A stretch of 64,000 nucleotides of DNA from Hetaerina americana. Its lineage: Eukaryota > Arthropoda > Insecta > Odonata > Calopterygidae. The stretch covers positions 72,083,590 to 72,147,589 of the forward strand of contig JAKTNV010000006.1 of NCBI GenBank assembly GCA_022747635.1. Reading direction: 5' to 3'. The position numbers were made by a program, and so were the translations under genes. Below the pieces are notes generated by a model. The model worked only from the letters and a program-made list of their open reading frames with translations, was not told where the DNA came from and did not search any database. Below are positions 22,060 through 32,570 of the stretch, piece by piece (the first letter of the stretch is position 1; each line of letters opens with the position of its first letter).

Positions 22060-22640
22060 AATAGGTGCAAATGCGATGGCTAAATCTCACTTTATCCTTT
22101 CTAATACTACCGTACCAAATGATCGGAAGGAAGCAATTATTTTACTTTTGTATAAAGGGAAGGGGAGTAAGGTAGAATGCAAGAATTATAGATCACTATG
22201 TATTTTGAATAAATCATGCAAAATGCTTGGTAAAATGTTGATTGAAAGAGTGTGAAAGTAGTATTGGAACAAATCAAGAGAAAGCAATGTGATGTTATGC
22301 TGGTAGAGAATGTGCAGATTATTTATTTGCACTTGAAGAAGCACTCAAGAAATGTAAGGATTTGCAAAAGCAAGTATTTTGCTCATCTGTTAATGTGGAT
22401 GATTCATATCGCATTTTGAATCAAGGAAAGTTGTCCAAGGGTTTGAGAGAATATTGAATGAATGAGCAATCATTGAACAAACATTATGAAAATGGTAAGG
22501 CTAGTAATAGACTGAATGAATGGTTTGAAATAAAGCATAGTATAGAGTAAGGTGGTGTAGTGTCACCATGGTTGTTTAATAATTCATGAATAAATTTGTG
22601 AGAGTTGAAGGCATGGATGGGTTAGGTGTTTCCAATGATT
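22060..22640 (+). pseudogene. Degraded reverse transcriptase of a second LINE type (family B)
   Basis: In interrupted frames the translation shows KEAIILLLYKGKGSK, then CKNYRSL and GKMLIERV. Further on, after frame breaks, come WFEIK and SPWLF. These are the order and wording of the N-terminal RT motifs of non-LTR elements (ipLYKGKG, NYRgIsLL, qGcvmSPwLFN). Many stops and frameshifts. It differs from LINE family A at the same motifs, so it is a separate lineage. Confidence 0.72.
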
Positions 22641-22852
22641 GCAGATGTACCTATATTTATATACTCAATCTCCTGTATGAAAAATGATAGCTTGATGGCT
22701 GAGACCCGGCAAGATCCATGGAGGCACAGAATCCATGGCTGATGTAGTAGAATGTTTGTAATAAAATATGTTTGGTAGTGGGCAGAGAAGTTTAGTAGTT
22801 AAAAAAAGCAGAAAAGGAGTATATCAAGGTCTACTCTACCACACATTAAAGT

Positions 22853-23130
22853 AAAAAAAACCATAAACACAGTAATCAACCTTGTCAGCTTGGTAGGTAA
22901 TGGTGGAATTCACCTAAAACTAAGCCCAACGGCATGTGAAATTCTCACTTCAGGGTAAGGGGGGTCGGTTCCTTTTTCTCTGCCGGCTATGGTTTCCCAG
23001 GAAGTTCTGGTACCTGATTAACCACACAGCTTGGGAGGAGCTGGGGTTGCCCAGAGTGGTATGCCACGGAATCAAACCAGGGCCTTCTGGTCATTAGTCC
23101 AAAGCTCTACCCCTCGACTACCATATCCCA
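22853..23130 (-). mobile_element. tRNA-derived SINE (family S1), copy c
   Basis: Minus-strand copy of the family at 13666 and 14752. On the minus strand the head has tagtcgaggggtagagct and a B box ggtttgattcc. The body includes ggaaaccatagccggc and ctgaagtgagaatttcac. The tail matches ggttgattactgtgttt. Confidence 0.87.
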
Positions 23131-23597
23131 TGCCATAAATTAATATATGGAAGTTACCTTTGGGTGTGCTACGATCAGATCTGATCCAGTAAACCTTTCT
23201 TTTTCATCAAAATCTAAAATTTTTAAGGTCAAGTAGTTAAGGTATAATGGAATAAAGGAAGATTTCAAATATTTGTATATTCATACTTATTGCAGAATTT
23301 CCAGCTTAAGTTTGAATTACAGATTATTTAAGTCATCGTCATACATGTAGAGAAATACACAGCAGAGAAAAGAGGTCCAGTAAGGGGTGGTGACAACAGA
23401 GAACAAAAAGCTAGGAAGAAGCATAGTAAACATAAAGCAAGTGAATGATGGAATATTATCAGTAGAAGGAAAAGCTGAATGAATGAGCTTGGTCATAGTT
23501 TAGTTATACATACCACTAAGCAATCATAGGGTGGAAGAAGTTGATACGTATAGATGATTGAACGCCACGATGGCTGCACTGCATACTTTATTTATTT
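23131..23597. other. Intergenic DNA
   Basis: No gene recognised. The last 30 nt before the next SINE may be hAT sequence, see that entry. Confidence 0.55.
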
Positions 23598-23785
23598 GTT
23601 TATTATGCATTAGTCCGAAAACCGCACTTCGACCTTTACATCAGACTTTAAACAATGATGTAACAGTATTATAATTACATACACCGAAGCCCTAGGTGGA
23701 GGAAAAACCACCTAAGCGGGAATCGAACCCGCAAACTCTAGATTGGCAGGCCAGGTCGTTACCCCACCACCACCGGGGCCGGCAC
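23598..23785 (-). mobile_element. tRNA-derived SINE, different family (S2)
   Basis: Read on the minus strand it starts near ggccccggtggtggtgggg and has the B box gcgggttcgattcccgc, whose arms can pair as in a tRNA T stem. The body is unrelated to family S1. It lies immediately before the first recognisable hAT coding segment. Confidence 0.75.
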
Positions 23786-23794
23786 TTGAGAAAA

Positions 23795-24825
23795 TATGTG
23801 CCAAATGTTTGTGCTATTCATTTTATCATTCACCGACAACATCTAGTGGCTAAAATACTGAGTGATCGCCTTCACAAGTCCTTCAACATTGTAATTACAG
23901 TGTTTAACAAAATCAAAGTTAATGCTCTTAATGATCGACTCTCTTGAGAGTTGCATGATGAGAATGACGAAGATTTCAAACTTTTGTTACTACACACAGG
24001 AATTCGTTGGCAAGGCAATTGTATAAGGCACTTATATAATCTTTTTGGCACCGTCATGCAGTTTTTTGAGGAGGAAGATGCTTTTCTCAGCAACAAACTT
24101 AAAGAGATTTGGAGTGACGTTGCATTTCTGTCTGAACTATTTGCAAATATCATTGAAATGAATTTACAATTGCAGGGAAACAATACTAGCCTTATAAAGG
24201 AAAAATCTGTGGTGATTGTGTTTATTTCCAAGTTGATTTTATGTAAGTGCAACACAGGTCGTCACAAGCTTTATCACTTCCTTCCCTGCTTAAGCTATAA
24301 TAGCAAGTTGGTATGGGTGATAATGGTTCGAGTTTTTTGTGACCATTAAGCCATGTCACATAACATATGATGCAGCGATTTGAGGATCTTCTTTTGCTGG
24401 AAATTCCAGACTGGGTGATAAATCCATTTGTAAATATTGAGGGAGTTGGAATATTAGAGGAAGAATTAATTGGACTACAAAATGACGTTGAATTGAAACC
24501 AAAGTTTAAGATAAATTATCAAGAGTTTTGGTTGCAGTAGGAGATTTCCGACCGTTATCCTGCATTATAGATGGTGGTTAAAGAACTCGTTGCATTTCCG
24601 ACTTCATATTTGGTGGAACGTGGTTTTAGTGCACTCATCTACCTGATTTCCAAGCTTGGAAACAGACTTCAGGTTTGTGTACGTGGTGATAGAGGACTCC
24701 TGCTGAGTGACTTTAAACAGGATGTTAGAAAACTGGTATCAGATCATCAAGAGATAAGAATAGCAGAAGAAATGACATTGGGAACATTTTTTCACAGCTA
24801 TTTTGCTTTGCCAAAATATATTTAA
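23795..24825 (+). pseudogene. Broken hAT-family transposase (ZBED/SCAND3-like)
   Basis: Segments in order: a region with IHRQHLVAKILSDRLH, a stop, then DEDFKLLLLHTGIRW through LQLQGN and KSVVIVFISKL, further frame breaks, and finally FPTSYLVERGFSALIYLISK, the hAT C-terminal dimerisation motif. This order matches transposase-derived proteins of the SCAND3/ZBED5 type. At least two in-frame stops (near 23945 and 24538) and one or more frameshifts break it. The BED finger and N-terminal half are absent. A SINE at 23598-23785 may have inserted in the upstream part. Confidence 0.82.
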
Positions 24826-24998
24826 AGTATAATATTTTGTTGTTGTGTTCATGTTTTGAAGTCATGAAGATAAATGCTTTTGGTAAACATAGCTACATTT
24901 CTCATCATGAAGCTTACTCATGCATTTTCTGGCCAGCTTCTCATATTAATGCTAATAAATTTATACAAATCGCTTATTAATAAAATGGAAAAATCCTG

Positions 24999-25027
24999 GA
25001 TCCAAGTATTGCCTGAATACTTGGATC
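24999..25027. repeat. 12-bp perfect hairpin
   Basis: gatccaagtatt at 24999-25010 pairs with 25016-25027 across a 5-nt loop. Confidence 0.9.
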
Positions 25028-25242
25028 AAATTTTTTTCAATCAAAGATAATGATACTGGAAATCACTGATGTTTCCAACGTTCTTTAGTTTCTCTTCTCA
25101 CATTTTCTCTATATTCCCTTTATTCTGAATTATCCTTCAAAATTCACTCATGTGATGAAGGTAATGGTTGTTGAAGTTTTTAGAAGAAACTGTTGCTGGT
25201 TCATTTGTGGATTCCGACAAACCTACACTGTGCAGTACAGTA

Positions 25243-25266
25243 GTTGGCCTCTGATTTGAGGCCAAC
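25243..25266. repeat. 9-bp perfect hairpin
   Basis: gttggcctc and gaggccaac with a 6-nt loop. Confidence 0.85.
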
Positions 25267-25878
25267 TCTGGCCTCAGAGTATTGAAAACTGGGATGAGTG
25301 GGTTAGTCACTTGTGCAAAAGCATATCATTTATTATTAAGTGAAGTACAAGTTGTACTGTTGTTGAATATTAACTGGCTAATTGTTTATACTCCTTATCC
25401 ATACTTACTAAGGTATTTCAGGTCCCTGAAGTGGCAATTGTTTTAATATTCAAAACAAATTGTCAAACTTAGAGTAAGCAGAAATCATCTGTCTAGATGG
25501 TTTCATGGCAGTAAGCTCACTTTATATACTCTTCAATGAGAGGGCTACAATAACTGTGCCATTGAAGAAGGAAAAGCACAGCTAAAAATTTAGGATATTT
25601 TTATTTTATAATCATTAAAAATATTTTAGAATTTGAATTTGAAAATCTAGCTAGCATTCTCTACCGAAAACATGCATAGTTATATTGAACATTTGATTTT
25701 CCCTCAATGTCCTACCGTTGATATGCCACTGGAAAAAGAAAAATTATCACTAAGAGTTCAGAGATCTGTCTATTAATGCCATAATAGTTCTCATTCCAAA
25801 ATAGTGATTCTTAAGAAATAAAACATTCCTTCATAAAAAAGAATGTATCACATTGAACCTTTTAATTTATCTTATTAG
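25267..25878. other. Intergenic DNA
   Basis: No gene or element recognised. Confidence 0.6.
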
Positions 25879-26078
25879 GCTAAGTTAAGTGTAAAAATAG
25901 GAGGGCAAAAACTATAGCAGGAAGTGGAAGAGTTTACGTATCTTGGATTTGTTTTGGACCCATGGAGAAGAATTGCATTAGGCAGAGAAGCTTTCCCAAG
26001 GAAGGAATTGATGACAGGGATGTTTAGTAAGGACGTTAAGAAAAGCCTCGTTAAAACTATGATGAAGGGGCAGAAATA

Positions 26079-26831
26079 CGAGGGTCATCCGGAAAGTAGT
26101 ACCCGTTCGTGCCGCATGAAGTGCTGACGACGCGAGTAGCCGCTGGACGAGGTCAGATAGCTTCAGTGGCTTGTCTGCCTTCTCTGAGCCAAGTTGCGTG
26201 ACGCTAGCATTGCCTGTGTTGTTTCTGTGATTGTTTACAATGTTTAAAAAAATTGAGAACGCCGCCAGTTGTGAAGTGAGGGCAGTGATTAAATTCCTCA
26301 ATGCAAGAAACGTTCGCCCATGTGATATTCATCGCCAATTAAAGGAGGTGTATGGAGACAATGTAATGGACGAGTCGTCTGTTCGGCGGTGGTGTCGCAA
26401 CTTCAACATGGGGAGGGGGAACACACACGACGATGAGCGTTCGGGGAGACCGTCTGTCATTACAGACCAACTGGTGAGCTCAGTTGACGAATTCGTGAGG
26501 AACGATCGGCGCGTCACAATTGATGACATCTGTGAGCATTTTCCCAATGTTTCTCGAACAATTGTTCATGAAATTGTTAAACACCATCTGCATTATGCAA
26601 AAATTTGTGCAAGATGGGTCCCTCGCGTATCTCAATGAGCTGGCGGCGAAGGACTATGCAGCAGGAATACAGAAACTTGTCACACGTTATGACAAATGCC
26701 TTAATTTGCTTGGAGATTATGTTGAGAAGTAGTTTAAAGTATCCTCTTTCAAATAAAATTTTTTATGTTTGTTAATATTTACTTTTGTGTCTTTATTTCA
26801 CGAACGGGTACTACTTTCCGGATGACCCTCG
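26079..26831 (+). mobile_element. Internally deleted mariner element, 753 bp, copy 1
   Basis: Perfect 33-bp terminal inverted repeats begin cgagggtcatccggaaagta. The TA at 26077-26078 is duplicated at 26832-26833, the usual mariner target duplication. It is about 550 bp shorter than a full mariner because the transposase catalytic region is missing. A second copy of identical length lies at 52458-53210. Confidence 0.96.
26231..26638 (+). CDS. Truncated mariner transposase (DNA-binding part)
   Basis: 135 codons. Starts ATGTTT... with M-F-K-K-I-E-N, an alternative first ATG being nine bases downstream. It contains two helix-turn-helix regions: IKFLNARNVRPCDIHRQLKE with SSVRRWCRNF (paired-like N-terminal HTH), then DDERSGRPSVIT and RRVTIDDICEHFPNVSRTIV (second HTH). 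The frame ends at ARWVPRVS, close to where the catalytic DDD region would begin. The C-terminal remnant KLVTRYDKCLNLLGDYVEK survives in another frame (to 26732). The product could bind the terminal repeats but could not cut DNA. Whether it is expressed is unknown. Confidence 0.8.
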   Translation: MFTMFKKIENAASCEVRAVIKFLNARNVRPCDIHRQLKEVYGDNVMDESSVRRWCRNFNMGRGNTHDDERSGRPSVITDQLVSSVDEFVRNDRRVTIDDICEHFPNVSRTIVHEIVKHHLHYAKICARWVPRVSQ

Positions 26832-27008
26832 TAGGTTAGGGATATCAGACAGAATGAAGGGAGGAAGGAAGTATACAGAGATAAAGAGAATCTTGTTGTA
26901 GAGTAGTATGTTGGGTTGTGTTTTGTAAGGGCATATAACATATTTACTTGGTAGTTTTGTCCATCCAAAACCTACCTTAACCAGTAGATTACCTGTAATA
27001 ATAATATT

Positions 27009-28132
27009 TGTTTAAAGAAAGGAGCTGTTGATGGTGGGGCATCAGAGGCATATTGAAATAATTAAATAGTTTTGAACTTCGTTAGTAGAACATTCTTGCA
27101 ACGACTGTTTTATTCACATTGCACAATTATCAGTACATGATTATATGTCTTAATTTCAGTATGATACAGAAAGATATTACACAGACATGTGATATAATAC
27201 ACGAAAAAATTTACTAGTTTTAATAATCAGAGCTTTCTCTGTTTAATCACTCATTTATGATCATGGTAATGTCACTTGTAAAAACTTGCTCATTTTCAAA
27301 AGTACTTCGTTGCAAAATATCTTAAGTAAGGTGAAAATATAACTTATTACGGAAATTTACATTGAAATTATACAAAAATAACCATATTTAAACAGTATTT
27401 ATTTTAATTATCATGCATGAGATTTCATTAGCACACACTGCAGCGTGGGACTAGTTAGAGGCTGTTCTTTATTTACAAATAATGGCCATGGTAGTTTCAC
27501 AGACATTTTTAGAGACAAAATTTGTAGAACACATTTTCATCTGTAAGAGCTAACTGCTATTACATTACTTTTGGGAATGTTTCCATCATTCTTTCCAGAG
27601 AAAACAGTTTTAGATCAGTCACTGAAGGCAGTCAGTGTAAACACCATGATTTGAAAGGAATATGATTTATTTGGGCCAAATAATTGAGATTTTTCATGTG
27701 AAAATATACATTAAAACCACCTTTGTGATTGGTACAAGGGCAAATAATTCTTCCATTCGCTCTATCATTCACAACAAAGTTTCTTTCAATCACTCATATC
27801 GATTATGACTCATTTTACATTCAAATCTATCATGACATCTTTTTGGCACTCACTACGGCTGCATTAGATTTTGAGTCCGCACTTGTTTCTATGCATCAGG
27901 ATTGGAATCGTCCGTTTCAAATCCCAAATAGTCTTACCAAGGAAAATACTATTGGCAGAAATCTACCTTAATTCGGCTGGAGAATAATTCGTTTTTCTCC
28001 TGTGAGACAAGCTGTACAAAATGACTCCGTCAATAGACTCCAATAAGCCATTCCTTTTTTATGACTTCAAGGACCACAAATCGTCTGCACTGCACACCAC
28101 CAACGTCCTTTCCGGCGTTCACTTGTTGTATG
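27009..28132. other. Intergenic DNA, Spätzle 3' flank
   Basis: No gene recognised. On the minus strand an AATAAA-type hexamer occurs near 27468-27473 and could end the Spätzle transcript. CpG becomes more frequent towards 28 kb. Confidence 0.55.
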
Positions 28133-28799
28133 TCAACCTTGTGCTTTCTTTTTGGGGCCTTTCTTTTTCCCCTTAACGCCCCCACCGCCTCCTCTGCCCC
28201 CCCTTCTCCGGCCACTAGGGGTGACTTCGCAGCTACACCCACTTCGGACTTCTATGTAATCCAACGTCCATCCCGGTCCACTCACCAAAGGGAAGCTTGG
28301 GAAAATTACACCGTGGATTTGATGGTATTTCTGCTGGTGCCTCGTGCTATCAGAGGTTCTGTTGGGGTCACCCTTCACGAGAGCGTATGAGTATGACGTT
28401 TTCTGAATGCAGCGCGATTGGTTGTGGTGCCTCTTGTTCAAGAATCTACAAGGGGTTCCCTCGACGCCCTCGGCGCACGAGATGTCGATGAATCTCTGTC
28501 GCTTGTTATCGACCGTATAGAGTTCAAGGTACATTCCCTCGCTGTTCTTGCCGGCGTCGGGTTCGACCATCTCCATCACAGACGGGCAGCACTCCTCAAC
28601 ATCAGGATTTCTCCTCCCCTCCGACGTCCTCTCCCTCGTGGACTTCCTGAGTGGCCCGCCCCCCGTATTCACTTCCATTCCCCCACCCCGGATAGAATGG
28701 GTAGGTCGCCCTCCGCCCCCGTCGAAACCCAAGGCTGCCATGTCTTCAGCGTCGTCATCTACTGCGGCATCCGAGAGCAGGAGGTCCTTATCCGTCACC
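28133..28799 (-). CDS. Spätzle terminal exon: linker and cystine knot
   Basis: The acceptor reads tctatctgcaag ending at 28800 (minus strand), after a pyrimidine-rich tract. The exon encodes an acidic segment (AAVDDDAED), a Gly-rich linker, basic cleavage candidates, the cystine knot, and a Gly/Lys/Arg-rich tail after SGCSCEV. About 34 residues (from KGDPNRTSD to LVSGPG) separate YALV from WTLDY. They may be a loop or a retained short intron, since gtgaag follows ctc there. Confidence 0.85.
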
Positions 28800-29971
28800 C
28801 TTGCAGATAGAATGAGGGAAAAAACAACGATTATTCACCGTCCGTGATCGTCTCCCAAAAAAATGCAAAATTGCATGTTATTCGCGGCGCTTCTTCATCA
28901 CGAGAACATTTTTAACGACCTGGGAAAGCCATCAGCATTTCAAACGGCAAGGCAGTGGACAAGTCAGTGTGTTTTTCGGTTAGCAAATTCTCCCAAGAAA
29001 GAATGGGTCACATTCGTCCATGATATACTATTGCGCAAGTATAATTACGTGTAATTTATGATCTTTCATAAATTATAATCTAAGAGACTTCGTGCCTAGA
29101 TTATTCTATTCCCTCGCAAAGCCTGACGAAGGCTCACTGGATATGTTAAATGTAATAATATGACATTGCTGTGATGTATATTATTTCTCAATATGATTTT
29201 TGATATTAGATTCTGTTGCTTTTTCAGTTGTCCAAAGCTTATGGTTCAAAAATAGAGAAAAGAAATGTGTGAGCACCATTAAACTGGCAGAGGGGGCTAA
29301 TCACGTTGAATTTTAATGTCGCCGAAGAAAGTTCGTAAAAGCAATAGTTGATCATCGCCAAACGGGTATTTTATTTTTATGAAGCGTATCGGTATTTTTG
29401 GGGGATAAGAATTGTATTTCTTCCAACAATCCCATTGTGCGTAAAACTTTGATATTTGAAAAATCATCATTGTTAATTATTAAAATTTGTTATTAAAATC
29501 CGCATTCCTGAATACGAAACTGCAGTTGAATACCGTAATTTTCGTTGCAAATATTAAACGTTTTCACTAGGATAGAAGTGATGACATTGTACGTATTTAC
29601 GCCAGTTTATTATATTTTACCATTGTACTTATGTGTATGATGAATCATTAGCCACTTAGTACTCACCACTCGACACGATCGTCGTGATCTCCCCTGAATC
29701 CCATTGAGTGCCTAGGCGGCCTAATCAAGGGGTCTTGCATTGGCCTCGTCGTTGTCTCCGGGAAGTCAGACGGATAAGGTGTCTCTTCCCCGTCGTCGAA
29801 CGATGACTCCACCAAGAATTCGCGATCGTTGCTGCCCCCGTTGTGATGCCTTATGTGGACTCGCTGTGATTGCCGGTGGTGATGTTGGTGGTGGTGGTGG
29901 AACAGGGTGTCAAAGTCGCTGCTGATTGCTGAAGCGGGTGGCGTTCGAACGCTGGCGGCCAGGGTGAGCAC
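28133..29971 (-). CDS. Spätzle-family cystine-knot ligand, last two exons
   Basis: Spätzle proteins are secreted precursors whose C-terminal cystine knot activates Toll receptors. Exons 29971-29667 and 28799-28133 join to 323 codons plus TGA. The junction gives an exact TGG codon from a phase-2 donor. The knot starts PDVEECCPSV and continues with ELYTVDNKRQRF, SCAEG, TPCRFL, QSRCIQKTSYSYALV, WTLDYIEVRSGCSCEV: seven cysteines in the family pattern, with the characteristic SGCSC end. The wording is nearest to Spz3/Spz4-type members in my memory. The exact paralogue is not settled. Dibasic or Arg-rich sites (TRER, EGRR) precede the knot and may be the activation cleavage. The upstream exon with the signal peptide was not found. 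Confidence 0.85.
28800..29666 (-). other. Spätzle intron, 867 nt
   Basis: Donor gtgagt at 29666-29661, acceptor at 28801-28800 on the minus strand. Nothing else recognised within it. Confidence 0.75.
29667..29971 (-). CDS. Spätzle penultimate exon: prodomain
   Basis: 305 nt, acceptor ttaactcttcag ending at 29972 and donor gtgagt from 29666. Enters in phase 0 and leaves in phase 2. It encodes a prodomain with a His-rich run (HHHHQHHH), an acidic FDDGEE stretch and Pro/Arg-rich RPPRHS. The frame stays open upstream to an ATG at 30043. I prefer the splice acceptor, because that upstream part gives no signal peptide. Confidence 0.7.
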
Positions 29972-30043
29972 CTGAAGAGTTAAAATTTCATCATCGTAGT
30001 AGCAGTTATTAGGGGAGGCGACGGCTGAGGTCATTTGCCCCAT

Positions 30044-30390
30044 TAGGGATAGGTGGGTGATTTGGTGGAAGTACGATATTTTCAGGGAATGGGGGGGGGA
30101 AGTAGGGAGAAACTTGGCGTCGGCATTAGCCTACTCTTAATGATAAGCGCCTCGGAGTCCACAATTTAACAGCCCATCCAACGGACGGTGGACTCATCTG
30201 GAGGTTATCTCCTCATGTCACACAAGTGGGGGTCGCGGCACCGCTGGAAAGTTGTATCAACTCCAGGATCCGGGGCCCTCTCGGTGGGAAACCATACACT
30301 CGCCACCGCACCAACCCCATTCCCAAATGCATTGACATCTTTAAAGTGATTTGTAGTTATTTAATAAACCCTGGAGGAACATAGAATGTA
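30044..30390. other. GC-rich intergenic DNA
   Basis: Contains a block (about 30140-30325) ending caccgcaccaacccc, which resembles a block ending caccgcaccaatcccc near 39070. They may be copies of one interspersed repeat. No gene seen. Confidence 0.4.
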
Positions 30391-31497
30391 ATCAGGAGAT
30401 ATTTGTTCGGTAGATTTCTAGAAAACGTTTGCTGGAGTAATTAGGCAGAACGAATGAATGTGTTGCAGAAAATAGGAGTATATTGAAATGATAGGAAAAT
30501 AATCCGCAACCTGTACTTGTCTCAGACGGCGCACGTACGAGTGGCGGATGAGGAGTCGGAATGGGTAGTGTTAGGAAGAGAGATAAGGCAGGCTTGTTCA
30601 TTCATACATGTGTTTTGGACGCATTTGTGGAGGAAATGAAAAAAAGACACGGGGAGAACTGACGTAGGAGTGAAAGTCAGTGGAGGATTCATTAAATAAT
30701 GTGCGGTAATACTCAAGCTTTGGTTTGTCAGTCAGCCAAGGGGTTACAAACTTTGCTGAGTGCTTTGCAAGGTCAGTACGATAGGTATTGGATGAGAACA
30801 ACTGTAAATAAAGCAAACTTTATGCGGTTTTCGAGAAAGATAAAAGATAAGTGAATTATAAAAATATGAGCTCATAAGCCGGAGCTGCTGGAACAGTTTA
30901 CCTATCTCGGAAATGTTTTGGACCAAGATTGTCAGAGTAGTACGGACATCAGAAGAAGAATTGCGCTAAGCAAAGAAGCTCTCACAAGGAGGAAAATGAT
31001 GAGAGGAAATTCGAGTAAGGATTTTAAGAAAAGACTCTTCAAAACTTAGGTACTGAGTGTAGTTTTGTGCGGCGCGGTAACATGGTCGTTCAAGCAAAAT
31101 AATAGGTGTATATTGGAAGCTTTTTAAATGTAGATGTTGAGGACGGAAAAGGTGAAATGGGCAGAAAACAAACGAACAATTAGGTATGGCAGGAGTGTGT
31201 TGAGGGTTGCTGGGAGGAATCCAGACCAACCAAGAAAAGTGAATGCCGGGTATTTTGCAGGGTGAAGGCACCTTGAATAAGGTTGGCGGAGGGAGGAGGT
31301 TATATAAGCTGGGCAGGAGAAAATAATAGGCAATTTGGATGGAATGAAGGGAAACAAAGTATGCAGAAGGAAGATATATTTGTCATGATACAGGATGTCA
31401 CGTTGTGTGGTGTCATGAGGAGATTAGAGATGTAACGGTGGCGCGCCCATGTCCTTCAAAAATGAATCTTAACCGGTAGACTAACATTAGTAATAAC
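30391..31497 (+). mobile_element. LINE family A, copy 3, decayed
   Basis: Collinear with copy 1 from the first RT catalytic block to the 3' end: atccgcaacctgtacttgtc, tggtttgtcagtcagccaag, cagtttacctatctcgg. It ends aatcttaaccggtagacta and a TAATAACAATAAC tail. Many stops and small indels. Confidence 0.88.
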
Positions 31498-31984
31498 AAT
31501 AACATTCTCAATTCCTTAGGGGTTGGAGAATGAGGAAATCCAGCGTATTTTACTCGGGTCGTCCTCACGATAGTGCCCGAAAACATAGTGACGATGATTT
31601 GCAACAAGAGACATCCTGAAGAGATCGGTTGGTAGTGCCCTATCTTTGCTAACTACCACAAGTTGATGGATATGATCTTACCTTGAAAATTTGCGTGCAT
31701 TTTTTGACTGATATTTTATTTGGCCACTTTAATCATAAAGTTACCCTTTCACGGTGTTGCTTTCTTTCGGTTCGCAGTTTTTTTCATATCTGTATGTGCA
31801 GTTTCATCCGTTGTTCTCCCGACTTTATCAAGCGAAAATCATTTATTTTATATTTTGAGGCAGCAAGAATAGTGGGCTGGCGTAGGTATCTGCTGACAAA
31901 GAACTGTAATAATCTCCTTTAAATCATTAAAACGGGTTTTCAGAATCAGGATGCATGTGGATACCTTCCACGTCTTTAACATTT
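31498..31984. other. Intergenic DNA
   Basis: No gene or element recognised. Confidence 0.55.
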
Positions 31985-32570
31985 TAACTTTACACCTGGG
32001 TGAAATGCACATGGAGAATATGTGGACAAGCTAACAAAAAATTGGGATTTACAAAAAGAGTACTGGGTTAAAGTGATAAAAAGGTAAAAAAGAAATGTTA
32101 CCTGTCGCTGGTTAGGCCTCATTTAGAATATGCTGCAAGTATGTGGGATCCTCACGAAGTTGGATTAATTGCCGGATTCAATCGCGTGCAGTGTCAAGGT
32201 GATAGATTTGCAAAACGTTGTTATGATAAACTTAGTTGTGTAGCCAAAATATCAGGCAGCTAGGCTTAAAATCAATTAATGGAGCGCAGGTTAAACTACA
32301 GATTGAAGCTCTTGCATGAATTGGAAGGATGTCTCTTTAGCAGTGATGATATTGAAAATGTATTATTACCCACATCGCACTACGGTAGGAGAGATCATGT
32401 AAATCAATTTGGAGTGATTAAGCTTAGAATATTTCATTTTTTCCACGAAGGATAGAGGATCATAATATCATTGTTCGAACGCCGTAGGGTCATATTCGGG
32501 TAAAAATTCGTCTGGTGTGTATTCATCCCCTGCCACATATCCTTGCAGGGTTATAAATAAATAAGCTTAT
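31985..32570 (+). pseudogene. 3' end of a third LINE type (family C, CR1/Jockey-like)
   Basis: The translation, with frameshifts, shows LGFTKRVLG, then a segment close to SLVRPHLEYAASMWDP and a stop-broken region with LLHELEGCLF. It finishes near SPATYPCRVINK, then AAATAAATAA. The phrase VRPxLEYAxxxWDP is typical of the region after RT in CR1 and Jockey-type elements. It is unlike families A and B. Confidence 0.75.

Larger units (their letters stand above)
25879..27008 (+). mobile_element. LINE family A, copy 2, split by a mariner
   Basis: 25879-26078 matches copy 1 from about 10250 (gtaaaaataggagggcaaaaact). 26834-27008 matches the copy 1 3' end, finishing accttaaccagtagattacctg and a TAATAATAAT tail. 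An internal stretch of LINE is deleted. A 753-bp mariner (26079-26831) is inserted at a TA. The frame has stops and is non-functional. Confidence 0.88.

Noticed and set aside
28061..28847. Several plus-strand ORFs over the Spätzle exon
   Set aside because: They are shadows of the minus-strand coding exon in GC-rich DNA.
30006..30043. Start of the Spätzle protein at the ATG at 30043
   Set aside because: The residues from it are not a signal peptide, and a strong acceptor (ttaactcttcag) follows at 29972. The first exon is more likely elsewhere.
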